From: Spongilla lacustris
Taxonomy: Eukaryota > Porifera > Demospongiae > Spongillida > Spongillidae
NCBI GenBank assembly: GCA_949361645.1
Contig: OX442423.1
Coordinates: forward strand, 3,096,023 to 3,160,022
DNA length: 64,000 bases
Direction of reading: 5' to 3'
The translations under genes were made by a program, and so were the position numbers. The notes below the pieces were generated by a model. It saw nothing but the letters and a program-made list of their open reading frames with translations, was not told the origin of the DNA and made no database searches. Shown here piece by piece: positions 27,001-33,479 of the stretch. How positions within the stretch are numbered: the first letter of the stretch is position 1; each line of letters starts with the position of its first letter.

Positions 27001-28630
27001 ATGTTTGAAAATGCACTTAATGATTCGTTTGCATTGTGGCAAATTTCAGATATCAATGAATGCCTACCAAATGGAGGACTGGGTCCATGTGCACAGATAT
27101 GTACCAACACCATTGGATCATTCTACTGCGGCTGTCAGCCTGGATACAATCTGTCGGGATATGTCTGCAATGGTATGCATGACAGGCTTAAGCTTAATTT
27201 ATATATGTACTTTTTTGTGATTTTGAATGAAGGTTGTATGCATTGTAACAATGCTTGCTTCTACTACTAGACATCAATGAATGCCTACCAAATGGAGGAC
27301 TGGGTCCATGTGACCAGATATGTACCAACACCATTGGATCATTCTACTGTACCTGTCAGCCTGGGTACACACTATCTGAATATGCCTGCAAAGGTAATAT
27401 TATAATGCACAGATAATAACAATCACTAATATGTATTAGTTGAAATGGTTTTAAGATGACCTGTCATATTAAAGAAATGTGTCTATTCATCAAAGTTATA
27501 AAACAGAGAAAGTTACATGTCTAACTAGACACAATGTGTTTCTTTTAGTGCATCTGTTTATTGTGTCTGTTAAATCTGTTGCAGGCATAGCTCATAATGA
27601 GAGATTATGCCACAGTTGCATCATGTATACAGGGTTCTAGCTAATGTAACTAATCCATTTTTATTCATCAAACAATGCTGTTATCTGCTTGCTATTCATT
27701 GTATCTTATAGTTACTATACCTTGCTTCATATGTGTAGAGGCTATGATTGCTACATTTGTTAGATTCCTACATATGTGTACAGGCTTTACTCTATATCAA
27801 TAGCTATCATCACTTCTCCAATACTGACTGGAAGCCCTACTGTTACTTCACATGTCTACATACAGACCAGAATGACCGGCATTGCTGATTGCACAAAATG
27901 GAAGGTAACCATGGTAGTATAACATTAATAAAAAATAGTAAACACATGCATTCTTATACAGACACTAACAGCCCCTGATGCAGTATATCAGGCCATCAAA
28001 AACCAGATGGACACATTCTGCACATGCAATTTCACTGTACAAGAACCTAAGCTGTATTGTCCAGACGGGCTTAGTTTGATATTGCGAGGATCAATAGACC
28101 AAATGTGGTTGAAATATTTCGAGACATGGGTGACAACTTCAGCAACCACCATTACTGCATTGGGTTTGACACTCACTGTGGACAGTACCTGCAAGGTGCT
28201 TCTTCAGTCCTTGGATAATCCATTCTGTCAAGCCATTAGTGGCGAGAGCCAGGCACCTAGTAATGCTGCCCTGTCAGTGGGTGTGGCTATTGCCATTATC
28301 TTGGTGATTGTCATAGTTGGCCTTGCATCTCTGCTTATTGCCATAAAGTTAAGGAGGAGGACACTGAAAATCATGTAAGTCATTATCACAGGTTAACCTA
28401 GATGTAACAGACGTATGCCTGTTGCCTCTCTGCTGCGTAAAGTTGGGAGTTAAATGTGCCCATTAATATTCTCTCACAACAGCAATCCCTTGTTCAACAC
28501 AGCAAAGGATAAAGGTATGGTCATTGACCATTACAGTACAATTGGCCCAGCCACAGCTCCCACTGAAGGACCTGATTTGCAAACTGATCCTATCTATATG
28601 AATCTGGACATTGAAGAAACCAAGATGTAG
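1971..28630 (+). CDS. EMI-like / 41x calcium-binding EGF single-pass receptor (whole gene model)
   Basis: Predicted type I membrane protein of about 1985 residues from 47 exons. In order: signal peptide (1-21), EMI-like domain (about 25-94), 41 calcium-binding EGF domains (95-1764), a membrane-proximal region with six Cys (1765-1901), a transmembrane helix (about 1902-1926) and a 59-residue cytoplasmic tail. EGF exons are 123 nt (one is 90 nt), all phase 1-1, so each encodes one domain and any can be skipped without frame loss. Exon 3 ends in phase 1 and the exon after the last EGF starts in phase 1, so the model is open from ATG to TAG. Domains carry DINEC or DIDEC and the CxNx4FxC hydroxylation consensus, so Ca2+ binding is expected. 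Role in adhesion or phagocytic recognition is inference from architecture. Alternative splicing is likely; separate genes sharing the array cannot be excluded without RNA. Confidence 0.75.
2120..2405 (+). CDS. Exons 2 and 3: EMI-like cysteine-rich domain
   Basis: Exon 2 is 2120-2233 (acceptor TTATTGTAG, donor GTACGT, phase 2 at both ends). Exon 3 is 2305-2405 (acceptor TATGCAG, donor GTATGT, ending in phase 1). Together they give about 70 residues with Cys at 26, 49, 59, 82, 83 and 93. The end, [12 protein letters not shown], follows the EMI pattern in which a Tyr-rich stretch is followed by CCxG and a final Cys. EMI modules sit at the N-terminus of emilins and of CED-1/Draper/MEGF10 receptors and mediate protein contacts. 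The first half is more divergent than typical EMI, so I call it EMI-like. Confidence 0.6.
2957..3362. repeat. Central palindrome of the foldback element
   Basis: About 185 bp on each side (2957-3147, 3178-3362) are near-perfect inverted copies; for example CCCGACCTTCCGC pairs with its complement across the loop. A transcript would fold into a long hairpin. An 81-residue minus-strand open frame here lies wholly in the palindrome and is not a gene. Confidence 0.9.
3559..4302. mobile_element. Nested 744-bp hAT-like element, 8-bp TSD
   Basis: The left end CAGGGCTGCCGCGATAT and the inverted right end CAGTGCTGCCGCGATAT are flanked by a perfect 8-bp duplication CGCTGTGC (3551-3558, 4303-4310). It sits inside one minisatellite unit of the outer foldback, so it inserted later. 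Subterminal regions (3570-3660 and 4210-4280) are packed with TATCGCGATA-like palindromes, plausible transposase-binding sites. No transposase is encoded. Confidence 0.88.
4745..4900. repeat. ~38-bp minisatellite with C tracts
   Basis: CGCTCGTTGAACCGGCC-RAAAACGGA-AGCACCCC repeats about three to four times, separated by C runs up to about 24 nt. It lies inside the right side of the foldback element. Confidence 0.8.
4998..5100. mobile_element. 103-bp palindromic hAT-like MITE, 8-bp TSD
   Basis: The element is a near-perfect inverted repeat that begins CAGGGTTGCCGCGATAT and ends with its complement, flanked by a perfect 8-bp duplication CGTACAGC (4990-4997, 5101-5108). Its ends share GCCGCGATAT with the 744-bp element at 3559, so the two probably use the same transposase. 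Confidence 0.9.
5352..5474 (+). CDS. Exon 4: first calcium-binding EGF domain
   Basis: Acceptor TTTCAG and donor GGTAATT bound a 123-nt phase 1-1 exon. It encodes DINECLPN...C with six Cys and the [10 protein letters not shown] hydroxylation motif. It stands alone, 9.2 kb upstream of the main EGF array, and matches the B-type exons of the array closely. Confidence 0.85.
5572..5885 (+). repeat. Dispersed repeat R, copy 1
   Basis: The block begins near GACCCCGATATGAATGTCAT and includes GTTGTCGATATCGAACAA. It recurs inverted at about 9180-9535, and in direct orientation at 29470-30850 (interrupted) and 55200-55530. It probably is a non-autonomous mobile element; its ends are not resolved. Confidence 0.7.
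6507..6737. mobile_element. ~230-bp MITE with GACCCTTT ends
   Basis: Ends GACCCTTTTCAT and ATGAAAGGGTC are inverted and flanked by TATA/TATT. Comparison with the related foldback at 47520 shows the uninterrupted host sequence, which supports insertion. A relative lies at 46980-47198. Confidence 0.7.
6899..7334. repeat. ~90-bp direct repeats around a truncated TE
   Basis: 6899-6993 and 7249-7334 are near-identical (both run AAACTACGTGCACATTTTCG to GGCGGTGATTATAA). Between them lies a 255-bp segment that starts with a hAT-like end (CAGGGCCGCCGGAG at 6996) and ends with the left end of a different element (CAGTGGCGGAGCTAGG at 7231). Direct repeats this long are not a normal target duplication. 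Confidence 0.75.
7963..8222. mobile_element. Hairpin MITE family H, copy 1
   Basis: An imperfect palindrome of about 260 bp with ends AGTAAATAAAGAC / GTTTTTATTTACT. Close relatives are at 33176-33464 and 55910-56209; this copy is the most diverged. Confidence 0.8.
8403..9127. mobile_element. Foldback element FB2
   Basis: The arms run inward from GGGACAGTGTCC and its inverted partner. They share AGCAAAATCGGGCTTGTGG, the TTCTGTTCGTTA block and a central GCGCCAATGAT with FB1 and FB3. No transposase frame. Confidence 0.75.
9180..9535 (-). repeat. Dispersed repeat R, copy 2 (inverted)
   Basis: Reverse complement of the 5572-5885 block (GATATCAGTTCAATGCCC, then AGCTAACTGATAGGAGTCCC). The 33-nt poly-C at 9233-9265 lies inside it. 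Confidence 0.7.
9747..10060 (+). pseudogene. LTR-retrotransposon gag fragment between direct repeats
   Basis: An 85-codon frame from ATG 9795 encodes an N-terminal gag-like segment: [15 protein letters not shown] followed by [14 protein letters not shown], the W...F...N...WL...L.G.A pattern of Ty3/gypsy gag. The preceding TTGGCGTTGTCGGCAGG resembles the leader right after an LTR in this class. GTAGTGATATTATAGTGAACC flanks the fragment on both sides (9749 and 10039), consistent with an LTR end duplicated or an internal deletion. Only the start of gag remains; pol is absent. Confidence 0.7.
10062..10215. repeat. GGTCCTAGGACC palindrome cluster
   Basis: Four to five GGTCCTA sites in ~150 bp. 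One is a perfect 28-bp palindrome (CCTGAAATGGTCCT plus its complement, near 10083); a second near 10149 has one mismatch. It directly follows the gag fragment. Function unknown. Confidence 0.75.
11440..11570. repeat. GGTCCGGCCGGACC palindrome cluster
   Basis: Two GGTCCGGCCGGACC palindromes occur 40 bp apart (11500-11550); the second is a perfect 24-bp palindrome (ATTTTGGTCCGG plus complement). Several half sites (GGACCAAA) flank them. The phrasing resembles the cluster at 10062 but with a different core. Confidence 0.7.
11830..12009. repeat. GTCCGGCCGGAC cluster ending in poly-C
   Basis: TGTCCGGCCGGACA and related sites (GTCCGCCGTA, GCCGGACTCC, CGGACAATCC) are scattered over ~150 bp, followed by a 31-nt poly-C at 11979-12009. 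Confidence 0.65.
13449..13996. mobile_element. Harbinger-like non-autonomous element (548 bp), TAA TSD
   Basis: Inverted ends GGCCACTGCAATAAAATTCC (left) and GGCCACTCCAATAAGATTCC (right, complement) continue into CTTGTTTCCC. They are flanked by TAA at 13446-13448 and 13997-13999. A 3-bp TWA duplication is typical of PIF/Harbinger elements. No transposase frame is inside. Confidence 0.8.
14291..14377. mobile_element. ~87-bp palindromic MITE, TA TSD
   Basis: GTCTCGTACCCAGACC and its complement face each other around a ~50-bp centre, flanked by TA. The palindrome continues inward (ACGTAACGATG / CATCGTTACGT). A Tc1/mariner origin is suggested by the TA duplication. Confidence 0.75.
14654..15177 (+). 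CDS. EGF unit 0: exons A, B, C
   Basis: A 14654-14776 ([12 protein letters not shown]...), B 14834-14956 ([10 protein letters not shown]...), C 15055-15177 ([10 protein letters not shown]... ending CKG). Each is 123 nt, phase 1-1, with six Cys. The A-B intron is 57 nt, with no stop in the reading frame. The unit is the leftmost and lacks an F exon. Its D and E exons downstream are decayed. Confidence 0.85.
15419..15552 (+). pseudogene. Decayed EGF exon D, copy 1
   Basis: Reads [15 protein letters not shown], but the third Cys is Ser, the acceptor AG is lost, and a few extra bases (near 15480) shift the frame. The CAATTAAGAC segment near 15535 replaces the expected Cys-coding end. It is an EGF exon relic. 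Confidence 0.75.
15689..15815 (+). pseudogene. Decayed EGF exon E, copy 1
   Basis: An AG acceptor (AATACAG) is followed by an EGF-like frame. The fourth Cys codon is Trp (YYWSC), yet the fifth is still Cys (TGC), unlike the other five copies. A ~3-bp change near the end also disrupts it. Confidence 0.7.
15979..16993 (+). CDS. EGF unit 1: exons F, G, A, B, C
   Basis: F 15979-16101 ([14 protein letters not shown]...), G 16171-16293 ([10 protein letters not shown]..., weak acceptor CTAAAG), A 16470-16592, B 16650-16772, C 16871-16993. All are 123 nt, phase 1-1. B here reads LRNGGLGSC. The A-B intron is 57 nt and open in frame. Confidence 0.85.
17273..17665 (+). pseudogene. Decayed EGF exons D (17273-17395) and E (17537-17665), copies 2
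   Basis: D reads [14 protein letters not shown], with Ser in place of a Cys, a TAA in GCTTAAGAC, and no acceptor AG. E reads [10 protein letters not shown]...YYWSY, with two Cys lost. Their donor-like GTATGT and acceptor-like ATATAG partly persist. Confidence 0.75.
17809..18551 (+). CDS. EGF unit 2 (short): exons F, A, B, B'
   Basis: F 17809-17931, A 18081-18203, B 18261-18383, B' 18429-18551; each 123 nt, phase 1-1. The B-B' intron is only 45 nt (GTAAGT...TTTTGCAG, with a CTAAT branch-like site) and is open in frame. The unit has no C, D or E exon, so it ran straight into the next F exon. Confidence 0.85.
18773..19929 (+). CDS. EGF unit 3: exons F, A, B, B', B'', C
   Basis: F 18773-18895, A 19019-19141, B 19203-19325, B' 19371-19493, B'' 19585-19707, C 19807-19929; all 123 nt, phase 1-1. 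F reads NTIASF where others have NTIGSF. The A-B intron is 61 nt here, the only one of eight not 57 nt, because of a 4-bp AACA insertion. That makes retention out of frame in this unit. Confidence 0.85.
20202..20577 (+). pseudogene. Decayed EGF exons D (20202-20324) and E (20458-20577), copies 3
   Basis: D has ATAAATCAAAAAGTG in place of the acceptor and DINE codons, and a TAA (GCTTAAGAC). E has the YYWSY Cys losses and ends GGTACTTACAAATGG instead of TGTGATAATG. Confidence 0.75.
20716..21717 (+). CDS. EGF unit 4: exons F, G, A, B, C
   Basis: F 20716-20838, G 20912-21034 (acceptor CTTAAAG; reads [18 protein letters not shown]), A 21207-21329, B 21387-21509, C 21595-21717 (reads PCDHIC). All 123 nt, phase 1-1, six Cys each. 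The G donor is GGTGTGG, weaker than its GGTGAGG counterpart in unit 1. The A-B intron is 57 nt. Confidence 0.85.
22001..22394 (+). pseudogene. Decayed EGF exons D (22001-22123) and E (22265-22394), copies 4
   Basis: D carries the shared Cys-to-Ser change and the TAA. E has the shared YYWSY plus a further Cys-to-Trp (CATGGGACC where others have CATGTGACC). Confidence 0.75.
22537..23522 (+). CDS. EGF unit 5: exons F, A, B, B'', C
   Basis: F 22537-22659, A 22785-22907, B 22965-23087, B'' 23179-23301, C 23400-23522; all 123 nt, phase 1-1. B'' and its flanks are almost identical to B'' of unit 3, including [11 protein letters not shown]. The A-B intron is 57 nt. Confidence 0.85.
23769..24145 (+). 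pseudogene. Decayed EGF exons D (23769-23891) and E (24031-24145), copies 5
   Basis: The most decayed pair. D has AAATCAAAAAG at its start and a GTTATG donor. E has lost bases around 24050-24075 (ATGATAGGAAAATATGATCAC), including Cys codons. Confidence 0.7.
24284..25261 (+). CDS. EGF unit 6: exons F, G (90 nt), A, B, C
   Basis: F 24284-24406, G 24476-24565, A 24738-24860, B 24918-25040, C 25139-25261. G has lost exactly 33 nt (11 codons, spanning the second and third Cys), keeping phase 1-1 and both splice sites. The domain would have four Cys and could not form all three EGF disulfides; skipping is equally possible. Its donor GGTGTGG is weak. Other exons are normal. Confidence 0.8.
25540..25935 (+). 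pseudogene. Decayed EGF exons D (25540-25662) and E (25808-25935), copies 6
   Basis: D is stop-free here ([15 protein letters not shown]...SCGG) but has lost two Cys (WSQIS) and has no acceptor AG. E has the shared YYWSY. Confidence 0.75.
26080..27393 (+). CDS. EGF unit 7: exons F, A, B, B', B', B'', C
   Basis: F 26080-26202, A 26328-26450, B 26508-26630, B' 26676-26798, B' 26844-26966, B'' 27050-27172, C 27271-27393; all 123 nt, phase 1-1. The two 45-nt introns (26631-26675, 26799-26843) are identical and open, so 26306-26977 reads continuously. The duplicated B/B' pair is the most recent expansion. D and E are absent after this unit, which abuts the gene's 3' exons. Confidence 0.85.
27804..28374 (+). 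CDS. Membrane-proximal and transmembrane exons of the EGF gene
   Basis: The exon 27804-27904 (acceptor TCAATAG, ends phase 0) and the exon 27962-28374 (acceptor TTATACAG, donor GTAAGT, phase 2). They encode a ~137-residue region with six Cys (IADC, FCTC, LYC, STC, PFC) that I do not match to a named domain, then a 25-residue helix ([18 protein letters not shown]...) and the stop-transfer KLRRR. Sizes and phases connect exactly to the last EGF exon and to the tail exon. Confidence 0.75.
28483..28630 (+). CDS. Last exon: cytoplasmic tail with NPxF and YxxL/I motifs
   Basis: Acceptor CACAACAG; TAG at 28628-28630. The tail has INPLF (an NPxF PTB-type motif), HYSTI (YxxI) and PIYMNL (YxxL, also a YxN Grb2-SH2 type site). 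The two Tyr motifs are 20 residues apart, wider than a classic ITAM. CED-1/Draper/MEGF10 tails carry NPxY and YxxL; the resemblance is by motif, not by overall sequence. Confidence 0.75.
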
Positions 28631-28649
28631 CTTTATGTCGGACCTCGTA

Positions 28650-28655
28650 ATTAAA
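28650..28655 (+). terminator. Poly(A) signal ATTAAA
   Basis: ATTAAA 20 nt after the stop codon of the EGF gene, in a T-rich context (TTATTGTATACC). It is the common variant of AATAAA. The 3' UTR would be very short. From here to about 29469 I see nothing to annotate. Confidence 0.5.
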
Positions 28656-29469
28656 GCTAGTTATTGTATACCATACTTATTGTGTGGTCATTATATCTGC
28701 TCATTATGTGTAGCTGCTATTACACATATGCATACCAATACTACAATGTAATACATTCCTAAAAAGGTGTTGTATTTTGTACTATGCAGTACAAGTGGAA
28801 TGTTTGCTCACCTGCATGAATATGGTTTCATTACATCCATGCAGACCTGGTGCATAGCATCATTTCTGCTAACCTACTGGGATCTGAGATAAACGGATCA
28901 AAACAAAACCATCACTATTAGATAACTGATTCACCTGATTTGGTTCTTTAAAAAATCTTAACAACATGTTTTACATAAATCACACATCACCCTACATGAC
29001 AACTGAATGCAGTATTACAGTGTAATCCAATCCACTAATTGGCTATACATATAAGTTTGTCCTCAGTAATCACCCACTTTGAGTCATGTCTGGTCCTTCA
29101 CTTTATCATTAAAGCAAATCAGGCAGCTGATTGGCACCTCTGCACCACTATCACTTGGCATCACTGCCCCTCTAGGGCTAAGCCATGGCACAGAAGATGC
29201 CTCGTCCGCAGAACTAACAAGGGATATTAGTGTTTCATTTTTTTTTTTTGCAATTTCACTCTTTCAAAAAAGATAGTATGGATGACACCCAGGGTGTGAT
29301 ATGATGCATCATGCATATACTATTCGCATTTAGTTGTTTGTTTGTCTTTCATGATTATGGTATGTTGTGGAAGATAGTGTACCTTTGCAAGCTTACTGCT
29401 CCCGTCTTCAGTGACTACTTCCACGATCCCCCATGTTTGATTGCTCCTTGATAATTCCATCGTATCGAG

Positions 29470-30850
29470 AGTTACGTTAGTAACTCTCATATAGGATTTG
29501 ACCCCGATTATGAATGTCATTAAAAAACGGGACCCGCTTATAACAGGGCCCGCGGAGGGTATTATAAAGTGGGGGGGCAGATTTCAGTTCTCATATGTCA
29601 GCAATTAAGTCTTAATCTAATAATCCTTCGCACCTCCCAGCATGTGGAAGTTATTCATAGAAACGCGCGTACAAATATACATGTATAAGCCAAATGCACA
29701 TTAATATCTCATGCAGAGGCAACGTCGTCCACAGGTCAATATTAGCTGTTCTGTCGCTATGAATTCGAATCATGCGAGCTAGCTAAGTTATTGAATCTAA
29801 TTTGTTCATGCTTGCCACGTTTTCAGGCGACGAGCAGTCGAAAATGGTCTTTCACTATAGCTGCAATCTCCGAAATTAGGCCCTTTTCACGTTGGTCAAG
29901 GCTTTGAAAAGCACTGTAAATTTCATGGAATGATTGTAATTCTCCACTTCGCAAATAACAAATGCTGGATCTTTATTTCGGGCAGTTCTTAATTTACTCG
30001 CATACATGTATGGCAAAACACTTTATCATTAGTCTCATCATAGAAGTTTCTGCCTATATCATTCTGATTAAGCATGGTTGGAAGACCGTATATATACAAA
30101 ATATAGTATATAGTGTTACGCAGACGCAGATAATGCAATCGTTACATTGAAAAAAAAGTGTTCATACATGTATGCAGCCCTCTGTATATGAACACTTTAA
30201 TAAATATGAGCCAGTCTGCATGCAAACCATTCATATACAGAGTCTGCGTGGCACTGGCTATGCTACACTGCTTCTTACAAGGGGGTTAGCCCATTGTGCA
30301 TATATGTATGTAGCGGACCGGCCGGGCAATTAAAAAAATCCAATTATTTACATGTATATCGCTTGGCTATCTATAAAACACAAGCAAATATATTCTGGAG
30401 TTTCCTTCGTCAAGCTAACAATCAAATAGCGTCGAAAGCACTGCACATGCAATAAAAAAGAACGATGGTCTGCTACAGATCGATGGAGCCGCCGCGCGCC
30501 TGCATGCGCACGCGTGTATGCATCCTTGATAATGAATACATTAAATAAATTAACATTATCGGCCAAAAAAGTGGGGGGGCAGCTGCCCCCCTTGCCCCCC
30601 CGGCTCCGCGGGCCCTGTATAACGGGACTCTTATCAATCGGATAGCTTAGCTCTTTGTAATCGTCGAACAAGCAGTCCAAAACGAGCAGTTTCGCGTTTG
30701 TTTGATGTCATAAAACCGCGTGGTTGTGGAAAAGAAAACGTTTGTTTAAACTCGTACCCAGTCCCACCGTATTTCTCGTTGTTCTTCTTCTTCTTCTTCT
30801 TGACCACGCATAACTCGAGATAGGAACACTTCTAAGAAATGAAAATCACA
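29470..30850 (+). repeat. Dispersed repeat R, copy 3, split by a TE
   Basis: 29470-29543 and 30618-30850 are the two halves of one R copy (ACGGGACCCGCTTATAA | TATAACGGGACTC). The copy at 5613 shows the uninterrupted order. A CTT microsatellite is at 30783-30801. Confidence 0.75.
29544..30617. mobile_element. 1074-bp hAT-like element, 5-bp TSD TATAA
   Basis: Perfect inverted ends CAGGGCCCGCGGAG / CTCCGCGGGCCCTG, then G-rich subterminal GTGGGGGGGCAG in both arms. The 5-bp TATAA duplication is confirmed by the paralogous empty site in repeat R. No transposase frame. 5-bp TSDs occur in some hAT lineages; related ends are at 56481. Confidence 0.85.
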
Positions 30851-31125
30851 ACAATAGGTTCAGAATTCATTGGCATTCTCGCTTCAGTGGTCAAAATGTA
30901 TCGAGGTTACATTGTATATATCGGTGGTAAGTACACTACATGTACATGTAATCCAATGTGAACGGTCTGGGCACTACACCTATTAGTGGTAATTAACGTA
31001 GTGAAATTGTGGCACGGCACTACCACTATTTACTCGAGCCAGAACTAACCGGTGAGGTCTTCACCGGAACCTCGAGCCTAAACTAAACTTTAAAGAGACA
31101 ACGATACAACGAACATTCAGCGACC

Positions 31126-31302
31126 ATGAAGAGTGCAGAACATCGGGACGATTCCATCGCTTCTCCTTCGGCGAAAAGAATGCGATTCCAAGAACGCACG
31201 ACCGACAGCCAAACATGCTGCTGGAAAAAATGCTACCGCAGGGGTAATAGGCTTGGAAAGCTACCAAAACCAATAGGTACGCTCGAATTCAACTGGGTTT
31301 GA
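31126..31302 (+). CDS. Short open frame, possible first exon (58 aa)
   Basis: The ATG at 31126 opens a Lys/Arg-rich peptide (KRMRFQERTTD, TCCWKKC). A GGTACG donor-like site lies near 31275, so it might be a first exon. No downstream exon was recognised. It could be chance or a transposon remnant. Confidence 0.2.
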   Translation: MKSAEHRDDSIASPSAKRMRFQERTTDSQTCCWKKCYRRGNRLGKLPKPIGTLEFNWV

Positions 31303-31859
31303 TGTACATCAGTCAATTATGGTCTCCCCCACACCCCCTAGTACGGGCACAGGACGGGCATTTGGACGGGGATTGACTAGGATTTTTGCCCCAGGGGAAT
31401 TATTCATGATGTCGCATGGCGCAGGAAATTTTATGCGGGCGTCTCTTCTGCTGCTCCACATAGTATGTGGGGGATTTGAATGGCTAGAATGCCCAAGGGG
31501 TTGGGGATTTGAAAACCGCAATCTTCAAATCCCCACCTTCGCCCCATCTGTGCCCGCACTGGGGGGCCAGGACTGGAGTGGGAGACCATTGATAGGTGCA
31601 TAAACTATAGCAGTAGGGGTCAGAATTCATTGTGTACGTGGGAAAACCTGTTAACCTTGCCCTGTCATCAATATACATGTATAAGAGGTCTGCCCAGGTC
31701 AATTAACAGTTTTAACATGGCTTCTATTTACATTTTTTTGTAGATATATGTAATTGTAATTTCATTGCATGTGTTCATTTTCTGTACCTTTTAGCTTCTC
31801 CCTGTATGAACCAAACAAAGCATACTGAGGGAATATAAAGGAGCATTCTGTTAAATGGG

Positions 31860-32035
31860 CTAAATGATGCCTTGTTCAAAATCCACCCATGGTTAGCACA
31901 AAAGGTCAGCTGTTTGTGAAGTTAGTGCAGGTGCTTTGCTTAACAAGGCTGCATAGAAAAAAATAGGTGAATTTCTGCATGATATTCGTGCTATTGATGC
32001 TATCAAAATCACAGAACCTTTCTTTTGTGATGCCT
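31860..32035 (+). pseudogene. Decayed TE protein fragment (WLAQKV family), copy 1
   Basis: GGTTAGCACAAAAGGTC and downstream codons match the frame at 51606-51860 (WLAQKV...SEVSA.ALL.K...KKI..FLHD). Stops and shifts interrupt this copy. The family is not one I can name. Confidence 0.4.
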
Positions 32036-32111
32036 CTTACAACCACATAGGGAAGCTTGGTACCCTAATGGTAAGTGTGTGTAATGGCAAACGAGATACC
32101 TGCATACCCTT

Positions 32112-32430
32112 ATGTATCCAACTCCTCCCCTTATACCTACTACCCCTACCCCTCCCAATACCTACCACTACCCTTACTATTACCCCTACTCCTCCCCTTA
32201 CCTACCACCATGGGCGCCCCCAGCATTTCTGGAAGGGTGGGGCCAGGATAGGGTAAGGGGGCGCCATTTGACAGCCAAATATTACTATGGGGGTGTTGTA
32301 TGCTTTAGGCTGATTCAGCGGAGGGGAGGGAGGGCATGGCCCCCCCTGGGGGCGCCCATGACCTACTCCCTACCCCTACTCCTCCCTTTACCTACTACTA
32401 CCTCTATCCTCCCCTTACCTACTATTCCCC
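32112..32430. repeat. CCTACTCCTCCCCTTA minisatellite with inserted MITE
   Basis: Degenerate ~10-20-bp CT-rich repeats (CCCCTACTCCTCCCCTTACC) at 32112-32205 resume at 32361-32430. A ~150-bp element (32206-32360) with 15-bp inverted ends CATGGGCGCCCCCAG interrupts them; ACCTAC flanks it, but as this is the repeat itself the TSD is ambiguous. Confidence 0.7.
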
Positions 32431-33175
32431 TGGTGCATGGAGTGAGGTGACCTCAATGGTCACGTGTGTAATGATGAGGAATTCACTGATACACTACTGT
32501 CAGAGTATGAAACATATCTACATGGATACTGTTCACAAGTTGAGTTGACACAGATCTCTTTGATTTACATAACACTCAGGGATTTACCGCTCCCACCCCC
32601 TATCCACCCCCTACCCACCCCCTGGTTTGCCCCTAATTTGACTAATCCACCCCCTGGTCTACACATGCCATGTCAAAATAAAACTGCATTTAATGGTGCA
32701 GAGGGAAGGCTTTTATTTTTGCCCACCCCCAATACTGTTATATATATTCCGAAACCCCCCCTGTTGCAAACTTGGCCGTAAATCCCTGGACACTGTAATA
32801 AAGGAAGAGATGATGGACACTCCTGTTGCTGTCATGAGTATCAAGAGAGCCAGAGAGAGTAAATGTACTAATACTGAGTATAACATTGTTTATGTACTGA
32901 ACAATATTATGGTTATGACATGTAGATATACATGATTACTATGTAAATGACATATATACCAAGTTCAGATCATAGCTGAGTGATCAGTGTTTCTCTATGG
33001 TATCATAAATGCAACATCGGAGGATGGTCCTTTTTGCATTTTAAAATGCAAAGTATTCTCTTTCCACTATTGGGGTATACATGTATACATGTAAGATTAA
33101 TAGTGATGAAATGTCTGTTGCTAAGTGAATATATTTAGATGTAGCATTGAAAGCAAGAATAAAAAGCAATGAAAC

Positions 33176-33464
33176 AAGTAAATAAAAACATTCTCTATGA
33201 GAAAGTTGGTGGTATATAGGATTTGAAGGCAATAGTGGTGTAAAAAGCAGGGAAACAAGGGTTGAATGATAAGGAAAAATGAAATAGTCCTATATTTAGC
33301 ACATGCATGAACAATGTATTGTCCTACAATGTGTGCTGGGCTAATATAGGACTATTTCATTTTTCCTTATCATTCAACCCTTGTTTCCCTGCTTTTTACA
33401 CCACTATTGCCTTCAAATCCTATATACCACCAACTTTCTCATAGAGAATGTTTTTATTTACTTG
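33176..33464. mobile_element. Hairpin MITE family H, copy 2
   Basis: A near-perfect ~290-bp palindrome: GTAAATAAAAACATTCTC..., centre near 33318, then the full complement. It would fold into a ~125-bp stem. The flank 32960-33175 is homologous to 6230-6370, next to copy 1's context. Confidence 0.9.
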
Positions 33465-33479
33465 TATTCCTTTTAGACC

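Larger units (their letters stand above)
14654..27393 (+). repeat. Higher-order EGF-exon array, eight units
   Basis: The ordered exon types F-(G)-A-B-(B')-(B'')-C, followed by decayed D and E exons, recur in eight units. F exons start at 15979, 17809, 18773, 20716, 22537, 24284 and 26080, spacing 1830, 964, 1943, 1821, 1747 and 1796 bp. Introns are as similar as exons, so the copies are recent or homogenised. The 964-bp unit lacks C, D and E. Confidence 0.92.

Noticed and set aside
31320..31592. Possible MITE bounded by GGTCTCCC / GGGAGACC
   Set aside because: Inverted ends are only ~8-12 bp and no convincing target duplication was found.
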